DNA from: Roseibium sp. HPY-6
GTDB taxonomy: Bacteria; Pseudomonadota; Alphaproteobacteria; Rhizobiales; Stappiaceae
Assembly (NCBI RefSeq): GCF_040530035.1
Contig: NZ_JBEWCD010000002.1
Coordinates: forward strand, 62,001 to 126,000
Length of the DNA stretch: 64,000 nucleotides
Reading direction: 5' to 3'
This document shows positions 52,089-61,609 of the stretch, one piece after another. The notes below the pieces were generated by a model. It saw only the letters and a list, made by a program, of their open reading frames with translations. It was not told where the DNA came from and ran no database searches. Position 1 is the first letter of the stretch; each line of letters opens with the position of its first letter. Both the position numbers and the translations under genes were made by a program.

Positions 52089-53266
52089 GCGGTGCCGCGC
52101 CGAAAATCTCAGGTGATTTTGCAGTCGTGAGCGGGATTCCGGCGGGAAAATCCGGCACCGGTCAGCTGGTGGCTTACTTGGTGGCGCAAGGACTGCCCTA
52201 CATCGAGCCCGGTCCCAGGCTGGACAAGCGGGACGACCGGTCGGTGTTTCGCGAACTGTTCTTGTGGCTGAAAGGCGCACCGCGCTGGCTTCTGTTTTTT
52301 GTGCGCCTTTGGTTTCTGAGAAGGTCGAAGACGCCGGTGCTCCTGCTGCACCCGCAGGACCTCGGCTTTTCCGCGACGTTGAGGATCATCAAATTCCTGC
52401 GCGGGAACTGCTGGATCTACTTGTTGGAGTCGAGCTTCTTCTGCGTGCGCAGCTACAATCACCAGCCAATGGAACACGCGGCATGTCTGCGATGTCTGGG
52501 CGACCCCGACCAGCACGCGGCCAAGATGTACGGGTGTTCGCCATTTCCCCGGCAGACATCAAGCGCCACCGTGTTTGTCCGCAAGCTGCATTCACTCGCG
52601 CGCGCCGGGAAGGTTCATTTTCTGGCGCAAAACGAACGGCAGGCAAAGCTCGCCGAACAGCAATTTGGAATGCCTGTGCCTGTCGTGGGTCTTTGGACGG
52701 CGGACATTGAAGAGTCTCTGATTGCAGGCACAAAGGGCTCGGACGAGTCGAAGTCGGGCGATACCCGGTGGGATATTGTCTTTCACGGGAATGACGTTCT
52801 TGCAAAAGGTAGCCGCTGGGCGCTTTCGGTCGCGCGCCATGCGCCGCAGCTTTCATTCCTGTTTCCGTTCAAGTGCCCTGCGGATGTTGAGGATGCACCT
52901 GAAAACTGTTCCTTTGTTCAGATGAGTTGGACGAGCGGGCTCAGAGACGCAGTCTCTTCCTGCAAAGTCGTTCTTTCGCCGTCCTTCTGGTCGGCGTCGA
53001 TCGAAGGGGCTCTTGTCAAGAACATTCGCTTCGCTTCAACGACAGCGGTTGCTGCGAATGCCACGAGCTTCTCGGATGAAATACCGGAAGGCGTCATTTT
53101 GCATTTGGACGCTCATCCTGAAAAAGCTGCCACGCAACTGGCAGAGTACCTGTCTTCAGGGCGATCGGCGGATAGTGACCAGAAACGAGAATGGCTGGAC
53201 TCGTTTACGAAGAGAAACAGCACCTACATCCAGAACATAAATGAACAGATGAGAAGTGCAGTTTGA
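52085..53266 (+). CDS. glycan-cluster protein, possible GT-B glycosyltransferase
   Basis: A 393-residue protein starting at TTG 52085, which overlaps the stop of rfbF (TTGA). SGIPAGKSGTGQLVAYL near the N terminus looks like a nucleotide loop, and a cysteine cluster lies at ACLRCLGDPDQHAAKMYGC. The C-terminal half has SFWSASIEGALVKN, like the donor-site loop of GT-B proteins. I cannot assign a family. The position in the run favours a transferase for the CDP-sugar. Confidence 0.6.
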   Translation: MSGAAPKISGDFAVVSGIPAGKSGTGQLVAYLVAQGLPYIEPGPRLDKRDDRSVFRELFLWLKGAPRWLLFFVRLWFLRRSKTPVLLLHPQDLGFSATLRIIKFLRGNCWIYLLESSFFCVRSYNHQPMEHAACLRCLGDPDQHAAKMYGCSPFPRQTSSATVFVRKLHSLARAGKVHFLAQNERQAKLAEQQFGMPVPVVGLWTADIEESLIAGTKGSDESKSGDTRWDIVFHGNDVLAKGSRWALSVARHAPQLSFLFPFKCPADVEDAPENCSFVQMSWTSGLRDAVSSCKVVLSPSFWSASIEGALVKNIRFASTTAVAANATSFSDEIPEGVILHLDAHPEKAATQLAEYLSSGRSADSDQKREWLDSFTKRNSTYIQNINEQMRSAV

Positions 53267-53340
53267 AGATTGTTTTACGCGAGATCTTTCATGAGTGTCG
53301 GGTTTAGCGTGCAGTGACAGACGCGCAGGAGGGCCATCAA

Positions 53341-54264
53341 ATGAAGAATAACGAGCTGGCTCCCGTTGCGCTTTTTGCCTTCAACCGGCCGGATCATACA
53401 CGCAAGACACTTGATGCAATCGCGAAGAACCATCTAGCGGGCAATACGGATCTGTTCGTGTTCGTGGACGGTCCCCGAACCGAAAAAGACGTTGCGCCGG
53501 TCCAGGAAGTTTGCGCAATCGCCGATGCGGTCGCGGGCTTCAAGTCAGTCACAATTGTCCGGCAGGACGCCAATATCGGATTGGCGGCGAGTATCGTCCA
53601 AGGAATAACCAAGGTCCTTGAAGAGCACGACAGGATCGTCGTTCTTGAAGACGACATTGTCACCAGCCCGGCCTTTCTGAACTACATGAATGGCAGTCTC
53701 TCGCACTTCCAAGACGAGAAAAAGGTCTGGCATGTCTGCGGCTACAATGAACCAATGCGAAGTAAGGCCTTCACAAAAACCCATTTTTCACGACTGATGA
53801 ATTGCTGGGGATGGGCGACCTGGCGCGACAGGTGGCAGCATTTCGAAAAGAACCCTGAAAAGCTCCTGCGTGAATTCACGCCGGACATGATCAATCGTTT
53901 TGATCTCGAAATCGGTGAAAAATTCTGGTTCCAGGTTCTGGCCAATGCCGATGGCAGAATGAATACCTGGGCCATTTTCTGGTATGCGACGATATTCAAA
54001 CAGGACGGGCTGTGTCTGAACCCAAACGTTTCCTACGTGCGAAATATCGGTTTTGACGGAAGCGGTGAGCATTGCAGCGTCGATGAAATTCGTAACAAGG
54101 CGAGAAAACTGAACCAGGAACTGAATATCGAGTATCCTGATAGTCTCGCCGAAGACCCAAGTGCATTTGAAGCCTTGCAAGAGTTTTACAGACTTAAAAA
54201 GCGGGGCCCGGGCAAGATAGAAAAAATAAAGAAAAAAGTACTCGGACGGTTGTTCGGTAATTGA
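53341..54264 (+). CDS. glycosyltransferase, GT-A fold (GT2-like)
   Basis: A 307-residue protein with APVALFAFNRPDHTRKTLDA at the N terminus and IVVLEDDIVTSPAFLNYM, the EDD metal-binding motif, then LMNCWGWATWRDRW, seen in a group of putative surface-sugar transferases. The ATG at 53341 has AGGAGG 8 bases upstream. The acceptor is unknown. Confidence 0.82.
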   Translation: MKNNELAPVALFAFNRPDHTRKTLDAIAKNHLAGNTDLFVFVDGPRTEKDVAPVQEVCAIADAVAGFKSVTIVRQDANIGLAASIVQGITKVLEEHDRIVVLEDDIVTSPAFLNYMNGSLSHFQDEKKVWHVCGYNEPMRSKAFTKTHFSRLMNCWGWATWRDRWQHFEKNPEKLLREFTPDMINRFDLEIGEKFWFQVLANADGRMNTWAIFWYATIFKQDGLCLNPNVSYVRNIGFDGSGEHCSVDEIRNKARKLNQELNIEYPDSLAEDPSAFEALQEFYRLKKRGPGKIEKIKKKVLGRLFGN

Positions 54265-54297
54265 GCTGAGATTTCAGGTCTGCAGGGATTTCTTGCC

Positions 54298-55218
54298 CTA
54301 GAGATAGGGGTTCCGTGGAAGTTCACGGATGTCCCAGCCTGCGCGCTTCATGGCGTCGATCAAACCGGGAGAGGGAGCGTCCTTGAATATCATTGCCGTG
54401 AGCAATTTCGTGCGCTTCTTTCCGGCCTCGCACGCTTCATCCATGGCTTCTATTGCGCTTTTGACCTCGGCAATGGCAGCTAGGTCTTTCTCGTCCGTGC
54501 TGTTCAGCTTAACGAACTCGATTCCTTCCCTGTAAACATCATTGCATCCGACGAACGCCACCAAGTTTCTATGTATGCCGAGTGCGAACTTTTCGACCTC
54601 GCGCTCGGACAGGCTGTAGACATAGTTCCCAACGGGTTCAAATGTATGATTTTTTGATTTGTAGACAGGTTTCTTCTTCTTTCTGAACAAGTGAGAAATC
54701 TTCCACTTGCGCTTCTCATAGGCGGGTTGATCGATGCTAAGGTCCCTAGGCTCGGTCAGAATGACGCCCTTTCGCGCAACACGGAACATCTGATCCAGAG
54801 CGATGTAGGGGCGCGGGAAATGATGAAAGGATTCCTTGCAGTAGACGTAGTCGAAACTGTCGTCGTCGAACGTCAGTAATTCTGCATTTTGCTCTGAGTA
54901 AGCCTCGATCAGTTTCTTTTCTGCCGCGATTTTCAATAACTTGTCCGAAATATCGCTGGCATGCACGTTTGTCGCGCCACAGGAAGCCAGATAGCGTGCA
55001 TCTGATCCGTATCGTCCATCTCCAACCGTCAACCAACTCGCGCCGGGATCGGTTGCAATGATGGGTTTAATCGGCTCACGCATGCGATCGTGGCGCCAGG
55101 CGTCCAGCGTGTCGTTGGCCTGCCAGGTCTCGCCCACTGCGTTTCTCGCAGGGTCGTCTAGGACCTTTTGCCACTCGCTTTCGTGACGGTCGTAGCTGAA
55201 ATAGCTCTTCTTTTCCAA
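54298..55218 (-). CDS. class I SAM-dependent methyltransferase
   Basis: A 306-residue methyltransferase: WLTVGDGRYGSDARYLASCG is the SAM-binding loop, DSFDYVYCKESFHHFPRP the motif II area. It begins at a TTG (55218) with GAGG 5 bases upstream. It is the only leftward gene in the right part of the glycan region, so it has its own promoter. The methyl acceptor is probably a glycan or sugar nucleotide. Confidence 0.85.
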   Translation of the reverse strand: MEKKSYFSYDRHESEWQKVLDDPARNAVGETWQANDTLDAWRHDRMREPIKPIIATDPGASWLTVGDGRYGSDARYLASCGATNVHASDISDKLLKIAAEKKLIEAYSEQNAELLTFDDDSFDYVYCKESFHHFPRPYIALDQMFRVARKGVILTEPRDLSIDQPAYEKRKWKISHLFRKKKKPVYKSKNHTFEPVGNYVYSLSEREVEKFALGIHRNLVAFVGCNDVYREGIEFVKLNSTDEKDLAAIAEVKSAIEAMDEACEAGKKRTKLLTAMIFKDAPSPGLIDAMKRAGWDIRELPRNPYL

Positions 55219-55579
55219 ATCGGCCTCGGTCGCGGCATAGCCGCGCTGCGCGTTTCACTGCAGGTCGGTATATGTGACTCAGTACCATAGGTGTAGTGGG
55301 AAGTTTGCCCCTTGTTGATTTTGGCACGCTGGAGCCGGCAGACAGCCAGTACGGTCGGCAAATGACATTCCATTTGCAAGGCACAATTGGAAACACGCGC
55401 CGTTTGCTATTGTTTGATCTATGCTTTCGACACCTTTGTCATTGCATGAAAGGTATGCGCAGCTGCTCTTTGCCGTGGCGCAATAGAGGCCACTTGCAGA
55501 AACGCAGCAAAATTGAGTATTTGTCTGCCGATGGAGGAGTAGTCTGCAATGCAGGCCTCAACGAGCTTGCCGTTGGCCG
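55219..55579. other. intergenic region before the ABC exporter
   Basis: The 361 bases lie between divergent genes and contain no gene I trust. An ACCTTT/AAAGGT inverted repeat with an 11-base loop is at 55431-55453. Confidence 0.45.
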
Positions 55580-57391
55580 ATGGCCTCAGAAAGGAACCGC
55601 TTCGTGCGAAATCCATTCGCTTCGAAAACATTTAAAGACCCTGATGGGACAGTTCAGCTGGTCAAGCGACTGTTAAGTGAGAATTTCAGGAAATATCTGC
55701 CAAAATACGCGCTGGCATTCGTTTTCATGGGGATTATCGCGGCGACGACGGCGGCAAGTGCCTGGATCATGCGTGACGTCGTCAATGAGGTCTTCGTCAA
55801 CAAGGACGCGGCGATGGTGTATGTCATCGCGACCGTTGTGCTGATTATTTTCGTCCTGAAAGGCGCTTCGACCTACGGCCAGCTTGTTGTTCTTTCCAGG
55901 GTCGGCAACGAAATCGTTTCGGATCTGAGAAGGCGCATGTTCGCTCACATGGTCCGTCAGGATCAAACCTTCTTTGACCAAAACACAATCTCGGAAATCG
56001 GGGTCAGGATCGGACAGGGCGTCGGGGCTGCGAAAACGACACTTGACCTGATCATTGTTTCACTTGGCCGCGATTTGCTGACGCTTATCGGGCTGGTTTT
56101 CGTCATGTTGCTTCAGAACCCGTTCCTGAGCATTTTTGCCCTGCTTATTATGCCGCCGGCGGTCCTTGGCGTGACTTTTCTTGTGAAACGAACGAAGCAA
56201 TACGTGAAACGAAAGGTTGTCTCGAGCGTCAAAATCGGAGCCGCTCAAAAGGACACGGTCCTCGGGATACGCACCGTGAAGGCGTTCAGCCTGGAATCTT
56301 TCATGATGCAACGGATGGAAGTCGGCATTCTCGAAGTTCAGGGGCAGTCGAACAAGATTGCCTCCCTGTCCGCCAGAACCGCTCCGTTGATGGACACGCT
56401 GGGCGGTTTCGCGATCGCAGGCGTCATGTTCTATGGGGGGTTCTCCGTCATTGAACTCGGCCAGGATCCGGGTGCACTGTTTTCGTTCATCACGGCCCTG
56501 CTTCTGGCATATGACCCGGCCAAGCGTCTGGCGCGTTTGAACGTGAACCTTGGCAAGAACATGGTCGGTCTTCGCATGATGTACGAGCTGGTCGACCGCG
56601 TGCCGGGCATGAAAGAGATTGAGAACGCCCCTGATCTGAGTCTCACCGGCGGCAAGATCGAATTTCGGGACGTCGTCTTTTCCTACGAGGGGGCGCCGGC
56701 GCTGAAGGGTGCCAGCTTTGCTGCGCAGCCAGGCAAGATGACGGCACTTGTAGGCGCATCGGGTGCTGGCAAATCGACTGTGTTTGCGTTGATCGAACGG
56801 TTTTACGATCCCGACAGTGGCGACGTCCTGATAGATGACCAGACGTTGCCGTCACGCAATCTTGACTCAGTGCGGCAATCGATTGCCTATGTGGGACAAG
56901 ACCCGTTTCTCTTTGAACTCAGTGTCCGCGACAACATCGCTATCGGCAAGCCGGGAGCAACGCAGGAAGAAATCGAAGACGCGGCAAAGGCCGCCAATGC
57001 CCATGACTTTATCATGCGTATGCCCAAGGGATACGACTCGAGCACCGGGCAGGTCGGGAACAAGCTTTCAGGCGGGCAGCGTCAGCGGATTGCCATCGCG
57101 CGCGCCATGCTCCGCGACGCCCCGATCCTGCTTCTCGACGAAGCGACATCTGCGCTGGATTCGGAATCTGAGGCCAAAATCCAAAGTGCCGTCGAGCGTC
57201 TGACCAAGGGCAAAACGACGCTGGTGATCGCCCACCGTTTGAGCACCGTGAGGCACGCCGACATGATCCATGTCATGGACGACGGCCAGGTCGTGGAAAG
57301 CGGCACGCATGATGAACTGTTCGATCACGATGGCATCTACCGCAGGCTCTGCGAATTGCAGTTCCAGAACAAGAAAGAAAAGGCCGCCTGA
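55580..57391 (+). CDS. MsbA-like ABC exporter (fused membrane and ATPase domains)
   Basis: Half-transporter of 603 residues, working as a dimer. Six membrane segments lie in about residues 35-330. The nucleotide-binding domain has Walker A VGASGAGKSTVF, signature KLSGGQRQRIAIARAMLRD, Walker B ILLLDEATSALDSESE and the switch His in VIAHRLSTVRHAD. It belongs to the MsbA/lipid-exporter group. In this region it may flip a lipid-linked glycan or glycolipid. The ATG at 55580 has no strong ribosome site, so the true start may differ by some codons. Confidence 0.93.
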   Translation: MASERNRFVRNPFASKTFKDPDGTVQLVKRLLSENFRKYLPKYALAFVFMGIIAATTAASAWIMRDVVNEVFVNKDAAMVYVIATVVLIIFVLKGASTYGQLVVLSRVGNEIVSDLRRRMFAHMVRQDQTFFDQNTISEIGVRIGQGVGAAKTTLDLIIVSLGRDLLTLIGLVFVMLLQNPFLSIFALLIMPPAVLGVTFLVKRTKQYVKRKVVSSVKIGAAQKDTVLGIRTVKAFSLESFMMQRMEVGILEVQGQSNKIASLSARTAPLMDTLGGFAIAGVMFYGGFSVIELGQDPGALFSFITALLLAYDPAKRLARLNVNLGKNMVGLRMMYELVDRVPGMKEIENAPDLSLTGGKIEFRDVVFSYEGAPALKGASFAAQPGKMTALVGASGAGKSTVFALIERFYDPDSGDVLIDDQTLPSRNLDSVRQSIAYVGQDPFLFELSVRDNIAIGKPGATQEEIEDAAKAANAHDFIMRMPKGYDSSTGQVGNKLSGGQRQRIAIARAMLRDAPILLLDEATSALDSESEAKIQSAVERLTKGKTTLVIAHRLSTVRHADMIHVMDDGQVVESGTHDELFDHDGIYRRLCELQFQNKKEKAA

Positions 57392-57684
57392 CGCGCGAGC
57401 CGGGCAGGCCTCGGCTTCTTTCGTCGCGCGGATTATCGATCGGGCCCTGAACGATTCTTGGCCTGTGACCGCCCACGGCACCGGATCTGGTGGAGGTGAT
57501 GCTATTTTCTCCAGGGAAGGCTTGAAAACCGCCCTGCCGGTCAGTTCAGTATCGTCTTCCCCACCCGCGGCGGACGCGGTGTCGCGCCGACAGATGAGCG
57601 TTCAAGTTCAACGCCGACTGTGCGCAGAATAGCGTTCCTTTTCCGGCAAATTGGCTGGTCATTTCAGTTAAGGCTGGTTAAAGA

Positions 57685-58824
57685 GTGAACACGTTTAACG
57701 CGACGGACTTTATCGAGTTCGTCGCGCAGTATTTGAGGCCAGGCGTGAAGCAGAAACTGCTGATAGGTAATCGTGAAGTTGGTCCGGGATCCCCATGCTT
57801 TGTGATCGCGGAAGCAGGGGTGAACCACAACGGTGACGTGGAGTGCGCGAAAGAGCTCGCACTCGCGGCCAAGAATGCCGGTGCTGATTGTGTCAAGTTT
57901 CAGACGTTCCGCGCCGAGCGTGTCGCATCGCAAAGCGCGCCGAAGGCCAATTATCAGCTGCAGACGACGAATCCGGACGAAAGCCAGATCGAGATGCTGC
58001 AGAAGCTGGAGTTGCCGGAAACCGCATATGGCGACCTGATTGGCATGTGCGCCGATATCGGCATTCTGTTCGCATCCACGCCATACAACAAGGCGGACAT
58101 TGATTTCCTCGCAGAAGTGGGCGCGCCCTTTTTCAAGGCGGCGTCCATGCACTGCGCCGAGCCGTTGTTTCTGCAGCAAATGGCAGAGGTTGGCCGGCCG
58201 ATCGTCCTGTCAACGGGAATGGCCACGCTGGAGGAGGTCCGCGACGCAGTAGACGCGGTCCGTGCCACTGGAAACGATCAGCTTGTTCTGCTGCAGTGCC
58301 ATACGGATTATCCGAGCGCAATTGAAACTTGCAACCTGCGTGCCATGGTGCAGATGGGTGACATGTTCGACTGCCAGATAGGCTACTCCGATCACACACA
58401 ATCCGAAGTGCCCTGTATCGCGGCAACCGCGCTTGGCGCGACGGTAATCGAAAAACATCTGACCCTCGATCAGGATGCAGATGGTCCTGATCATTCGACC
58501 TCTGAGTCGCCGGAATCTTTTGCTCAGATGATGCGTCAGATTCGCGAAGTCGAGATAGCGTTGGGATCCGCGTACAAGGAACCGAGTGCACGCGAATTGG
58601 AAAACATCACTGGGATGCGGCGGTCGCTCACTCTTTCGCGCGACTTGGTTCCTGGCGACGTTATTCAAGAATCGGATCTTGAGCCGAAGCGCCCGCTTGG
58701 CGGTGTGCCGGCGGCACAGGCGAAAAACGTGATCGGCCGCGTCGTGAAGAACCCGATGAGTGCAGGCGCATTTTTGAGGTTCGAGGATCTCCAGGAACCA
58801 ATGGATCAAGGGGGGCAGCCGTGA
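57685..58824 (+). CDS. N-acetylneuraminate synthase family protein (NeuB-like) with SAF domain
   Basis: PEP-condensing synthase of the NeuB/LegI/PseI family, 379 residues. CFVIAEAGVNHNGDVECAKE, VKFQTFRAERVAS and FDCQIGYSDHTQSEVP are conserved in the TIM barrel, which normally joins PEP to a six-carbon amino sugar. The last 60 residues are the SAF/antifreeze-like domain (RSLTLSRDLVPGDVIQESDL). The start is GTG 57685, and about 35 residues precede the usual start of the family. It opens a six-gene operon in which each gene overlaps or nearly touches the next. Confidence 0.92.
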   Translation: MNTFNATDFIEFVAQYLRPGVKQKLLIGNREVGPGSPCFVIAEAGVNHNGDVECAKELALAAKNAGADCVKFQTFRAERVASQSAPKANYQLQTTNPDESQIEMLQKLELPETAYGDLIGMCADIGILFASTPYNKADIDFLAEVGAPFFKAASMHCAEPLFLQQMAEVGRPIVLSTGMATLEEVRDAVDAVRATGNDQLVLLQCHTDYPSAIETCNLRAMVQMGDMFDCQIGYSDHTQSEVPCIAATALGATVIEKHLTLDQDADGPDHSTSESPESFAQMMRQIREVEIALGSAYKEPSARELENITGMRRSLTLSRDLVPGDVIQESDLEPKRPLGGVPAAQAKNVIGRVVKNPMSAGAFLRFEDLQEPMDQGGQP

Positions 58825-59285
58825 GCGGCACCCCTGCGAGCCGTACATTGACAGAGCATGACATTCCGGCTCTCTGTGACCTGATGCGCCAGGAACCACC
58901 AGGTTATCTGCGCGATTTTTTCCCTTTTTCCGGTGACGAGGATTTTCTGGCGAGCGTTCGTGATGCGAAGCGGGACGTCTATATTGCTCTCAGCCTTGGC
59001 GACGAACTGGCGGGCTTTGCCATGCTGCGCGGCATGGATGCAGGTTATGAACGCCCGAGTTTCGGTGTTTATGTCTCCTCAGGTCAGGCAGGTCGAGGAC
59101 TTGCGCGCTTCGGACTTGACCGCGCGCTTGAAACGGCACACCGCATTGGCGCATCCGAAGTCATGCTGAAGGTGGCGCCGGGCAATGCGCGTGCAAGGTC
59201 AATCTACGATGCGGCTGGATTTCGCTTGAGCGGCCAATGCGAGCGAACCGGCCATGACGTGATGATCCGCAAGGGGACGCCGTGA
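58821..59285 (+). CDS. GNAT family acetyltransferase
   Basis: A 154-residue N-acyltransferase with SGQAGRGLARFGLDRALE as the acetyl-CoA loop and VAPGNARARSIYDAAGF as motif B. It starts at GTG 58821, overlapping the synthase gene (GTGA). By analogy with PseH and LegH it could acylate an amino group on the sugar precursor, probably that added by the aminotransferase of the same operon. Confidence 0.86.
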   Translation: MSGTPASRTLTEHDIPALCDLMRQEPPGYLRDFFPFSGDEDFLASVRDAKRDVYIALSLGDELAGFAMLRGMDAGYERPSFGVYVSSGQAGRGLARFGLDRALETAHRIGASEVMLKVAPGNARARSIYDAAGFRLSGQCERTGHDVMIRKGTP

Positions 59286-60178
59286 CGGTTTGGTTGTCTT
59301 CCGGCGCTTTCGCCGCCAGTGATCTGCCGACACTACTCCGTGCTGCCGGCGAGGCAGGGGCACGTGCGATTGAGTTGGCCTCCGGCTTTCCGGACTCTGA
59401 TAGTCTGGTGGCTGATCTTGACGCGGCCCAGAACGATGGAATGCAGCTCATGGTGCATAATTATGCGCCCGCGCCCCGTGTTCCCTTCACGCTCAATCTT
59501 GCCTCTCCAGACACCGAGTCACGGGCACGTTCGCTTGATTTCGCTGAGCGCAACTTAGAACTTTGCGCGCGGTTGAGCGCGCCTTTCTATGCGGTTCATG
59601 CCGGATTTGCTCTGGATCTGCCCCCTGAGGCTCTGGGACGGCCGGACTTGCAGGCGTCGCTTTTCGCCGAAGGGCAATATGATCGTGCACAGGCGATGGA
59701 TCACATGCTGATCGCGGTCGATCGATTGGCCGACAGGGCGAAAGAGCTTGGCACAAAAGTCTTGATTGAGAACAATGTCGTTGCGCCTGAGACCCTGACC
59801 GGCTCGCCGCCGGGCACGACTAAACGCCATCCTTTGCTGTTGGCGGATCCGGAGGAAACAGAGGCTTTTTTTGCCCAGCTTGGCCGGGTTGAGGCGGGCT
59901 TGCTCCTGGATGTCGCTCACGCGAAAGTTTCCGGAAAGGCATTGGCCTTCGATCCGGCCGGTTTCTTTGAGCTAAAAGAGGATTGGCTGGGAGCGCTGCA
60001 CTTGTCCGACAACGACGGCATCAGCGACTATAACGGTCCGATTGGGCCGGCAAGCTGGTTCTGGCCCTACCTTGCGGACGTCCATGAGCTCGATATGGTG
60101 ATTGAAGTTTATCGGCTGAACCCGGCTCAGGCGTCTTCGCAACTAGCGCTGGTTCGTGAAGCGAAGAGGAAAGCATGA
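59282..60178 (+). CDS. TIM-barrel sugar isomerase/epimerase-like protein
   Basis: A 298-residue protein of the xylose-isomerase-like (AP endonuclease 2) TIM barrel superfamily. VLIENNVVAP carries the metal-binding Glu, LLLDVAHAKVSG a second ligand region and ALHLSDNDG the third. Start is GTG 59282 overlapping the GNAT stop. In the operon it might isomerise a keto-sugar that feeds the synthase, or act as a hydrolase; its role is inferred only. Confidence 0.8.
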   Translation: MTVWLSSGAFAASDLPTLLRAAGEAGARAIELASGFPDSDSLVADLDAAQNDGMQLMVHNYAPAPRVPFTLNLASPDTESRARSLDFAERNLELCARLSAPFYAVHAGFALDLPPEALGRPDLQASLFAEGQYDRAQAMDHMLIAVDRLADRAKELGTKVLIENNVVAPETLTGSPPGTTKRHPLLLADPEETEAFFAQLGRVEAGLLLDVAHAKVSGKALAFDPAGFFELKEDWLGALHLSDNDGISDYNGPIGPASWFWPYLADVHELDMVIEVYRLNPAQASSQLALVREAKRKA

Positions 60179-61608
60179 GCGAGATCGCGCGGAAATTTAT
60201 CTCCGAAGCCGACACGCTGAGACGCGGTGCTGAGCTCATGAACTCCGGTGTCGGTGGCATCATCCTCGTTCTTGATGAAGACGGCTGCATGATCGGAACG
60301 CTGACGGATGGTGATTTGCGTCGTGCGGTGCTCGCGGGCGCAGATCTCGATGACCCGATCGGTCCACATGCCAACAGAAAGTTCACTTTCGCAACTGCGG
60401 GCGAATCCCGACAGCAGATGCTCTCCAAACTTAACGACGTCATTCGGCATCTTCCGGTGCTGAAGGACGGTCGTCCAGTTGACCTGCTTTCCTGGAAAGA
60501 TCTTTGGTGGCTGCCCGTTGCAGAGCCGAATTTGGCCGGCAACGAGCTCAAGTATGTCGCGGACTGCGTGAACACCTCCTGGATTTCGTCCCAAGGCTCA
60601 TATGTTGTGCAGTTCGAGAAAATGTTTGCGGACTTTGTTGCCGTCGAACATGCATTGACGACTTCCAGCGGGACAACAGCATTGCAATTGGCGATGGCGG
60701 CACTTGGGATCGGCCCGGGTGATGAAGTGATCGTGCCGGCCGTGACGTTTGGTGCGACGGCAAACGCAGCGATTCAGGTGAACGCCCGCCCGGTTTTTGT
60801 CGACGTAGACGCCGTCGGCTGCCTTTGTCCGGAAGCTTTCGCCGATGCGGTCACCGAGCGCACAAAAGCAGTTGTCCCGGTGCATCTGTTCGGACATGCG
60901 TGCGATATGGACCGGATCGGATCGATTGCAAAAGAACGCGGCATACTAGTCATCGAAGACTGCGCGGAAGCCTTGGGCGCACACTGGAATGGGCGTCCCG
61001 TCGGTTCTTTCGGTGACGCAGCGGCCTTCAGCTTCTTTGCGAACAAGATCATCACGACCGGCGAAGGCGGTATGGTTGTATGCCCTGATCCGGAACTTGC
61101 GGACCGGATGCGCCTGCTCCGGGATCACGGTATGCAGCGTGACCGGCGATATTGGCATCTGGAGCCAGGCTTCAATTTTCGCATGACCAATATCCAGGCC
61201 GCGATCGGTGTCGCACAAATGGAACAGGTCGACACTTTTCTGGCGCATCGCCGCGCCCTAGCCAGCGTCTATGAAAACGCACTGCGCGACGTTCCGGGCG
61301 TAGAATTGCCGCAAGGCCATGCAGGTTCGGAATCGGTGCCTTGGCTGTTCCTGATCCTGGTCGATGCGTCAACGCGTGATCGCCTTATCACAGCGTTGAA
61401 AGCTGTTGGCGTTGACACCAGGGCAGTGTTTCCTTCACTGCATGTCCAACCCGCCTTTGGATCAGAGGTGCCTGGGCGCCTTCCAACTGCCGAGCTTTTT
61501 TCCGATCGAGGCCTGTGCCTGCCCCTTTCCAACCGGATGACCGTTGCCGAGGTGGAACGAACTGTTTCCTCACTGCGCGACGAACTGAAAAAAATGAGTG
61601 AGACTTAA
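60175..61608 (+). CDS. tandem CBS domain fused to DegT/DnrJ/EryC1-type aminotransferase
   Basis: Residues 1 to about 118 form two CBS motifs (the first with VLDEDGCMIGTLTDGDLRRAV, the second with LPVLKDGRPVDLLSWKDL). From about 125 follows a PLP-dependent sugar aminotransferase: TSSGTTALQLAMAALGIGPG, VIEDCAEALGA and the Schiff-base lysine in FFANKIITTGEGGM, close to the perosamine-synthase/LegC group. In legionaminate loci CBS domains are usually fused to a nucleotidyltransferase (PtmE) instead. Its ATG overlaps the previous gene (ATGA). It likely aminates a keto-sugar, possibly under control by a nucleotide bound to the CBS pair. Confidence 0.9.
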   Translation: MSEIARKFISEADTLRRGAELMNSGVGGIILVLDEDGCMIGTLTDGDLRRAVLAGADLDDPIGPHANRKFTFATAGESRQQMLSKLNDVIRHLPVLKDGRPVDLLSWKDLWWLPVAEPNLAGNELKYVADCVNTSWISSQGSYVVQFEKMFADFVAVEHALTTSSGTTALQLAMAALGIGPGDEVIVPAVTFGATANAAIQVNARPVFVDVDAVGCLCPEAFADAVTERTKAVVPVHLFGHACDMDRIGSIAKERGILVIEDCAEALGAHWNGRPVGSFGDAAAFSFFANKIITTGEGGMVVCPDPELADRMRLLRDHGMQRDRRYWHLEPGFNFRMTNIQAAIGVAQMEQVDTFLAHRRALASVYENALRDVPGVELPQGHAGSESVPWLFLILVDASTRDRLITALKAVGVDTRAVFPSLHVQPAFGSEVPGRLPTAELFSDRGLCLPLSNRMTVAEVERTVSSLRDELKKMSET

Positions 61609-61609
61609 A

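Noticed and set aside
55296..55676. 126-codon frame overlapping the start of the ABC exporter
   Set aside because: It runs into the exporter gene in another frame, with odd composition and no ribosome site.
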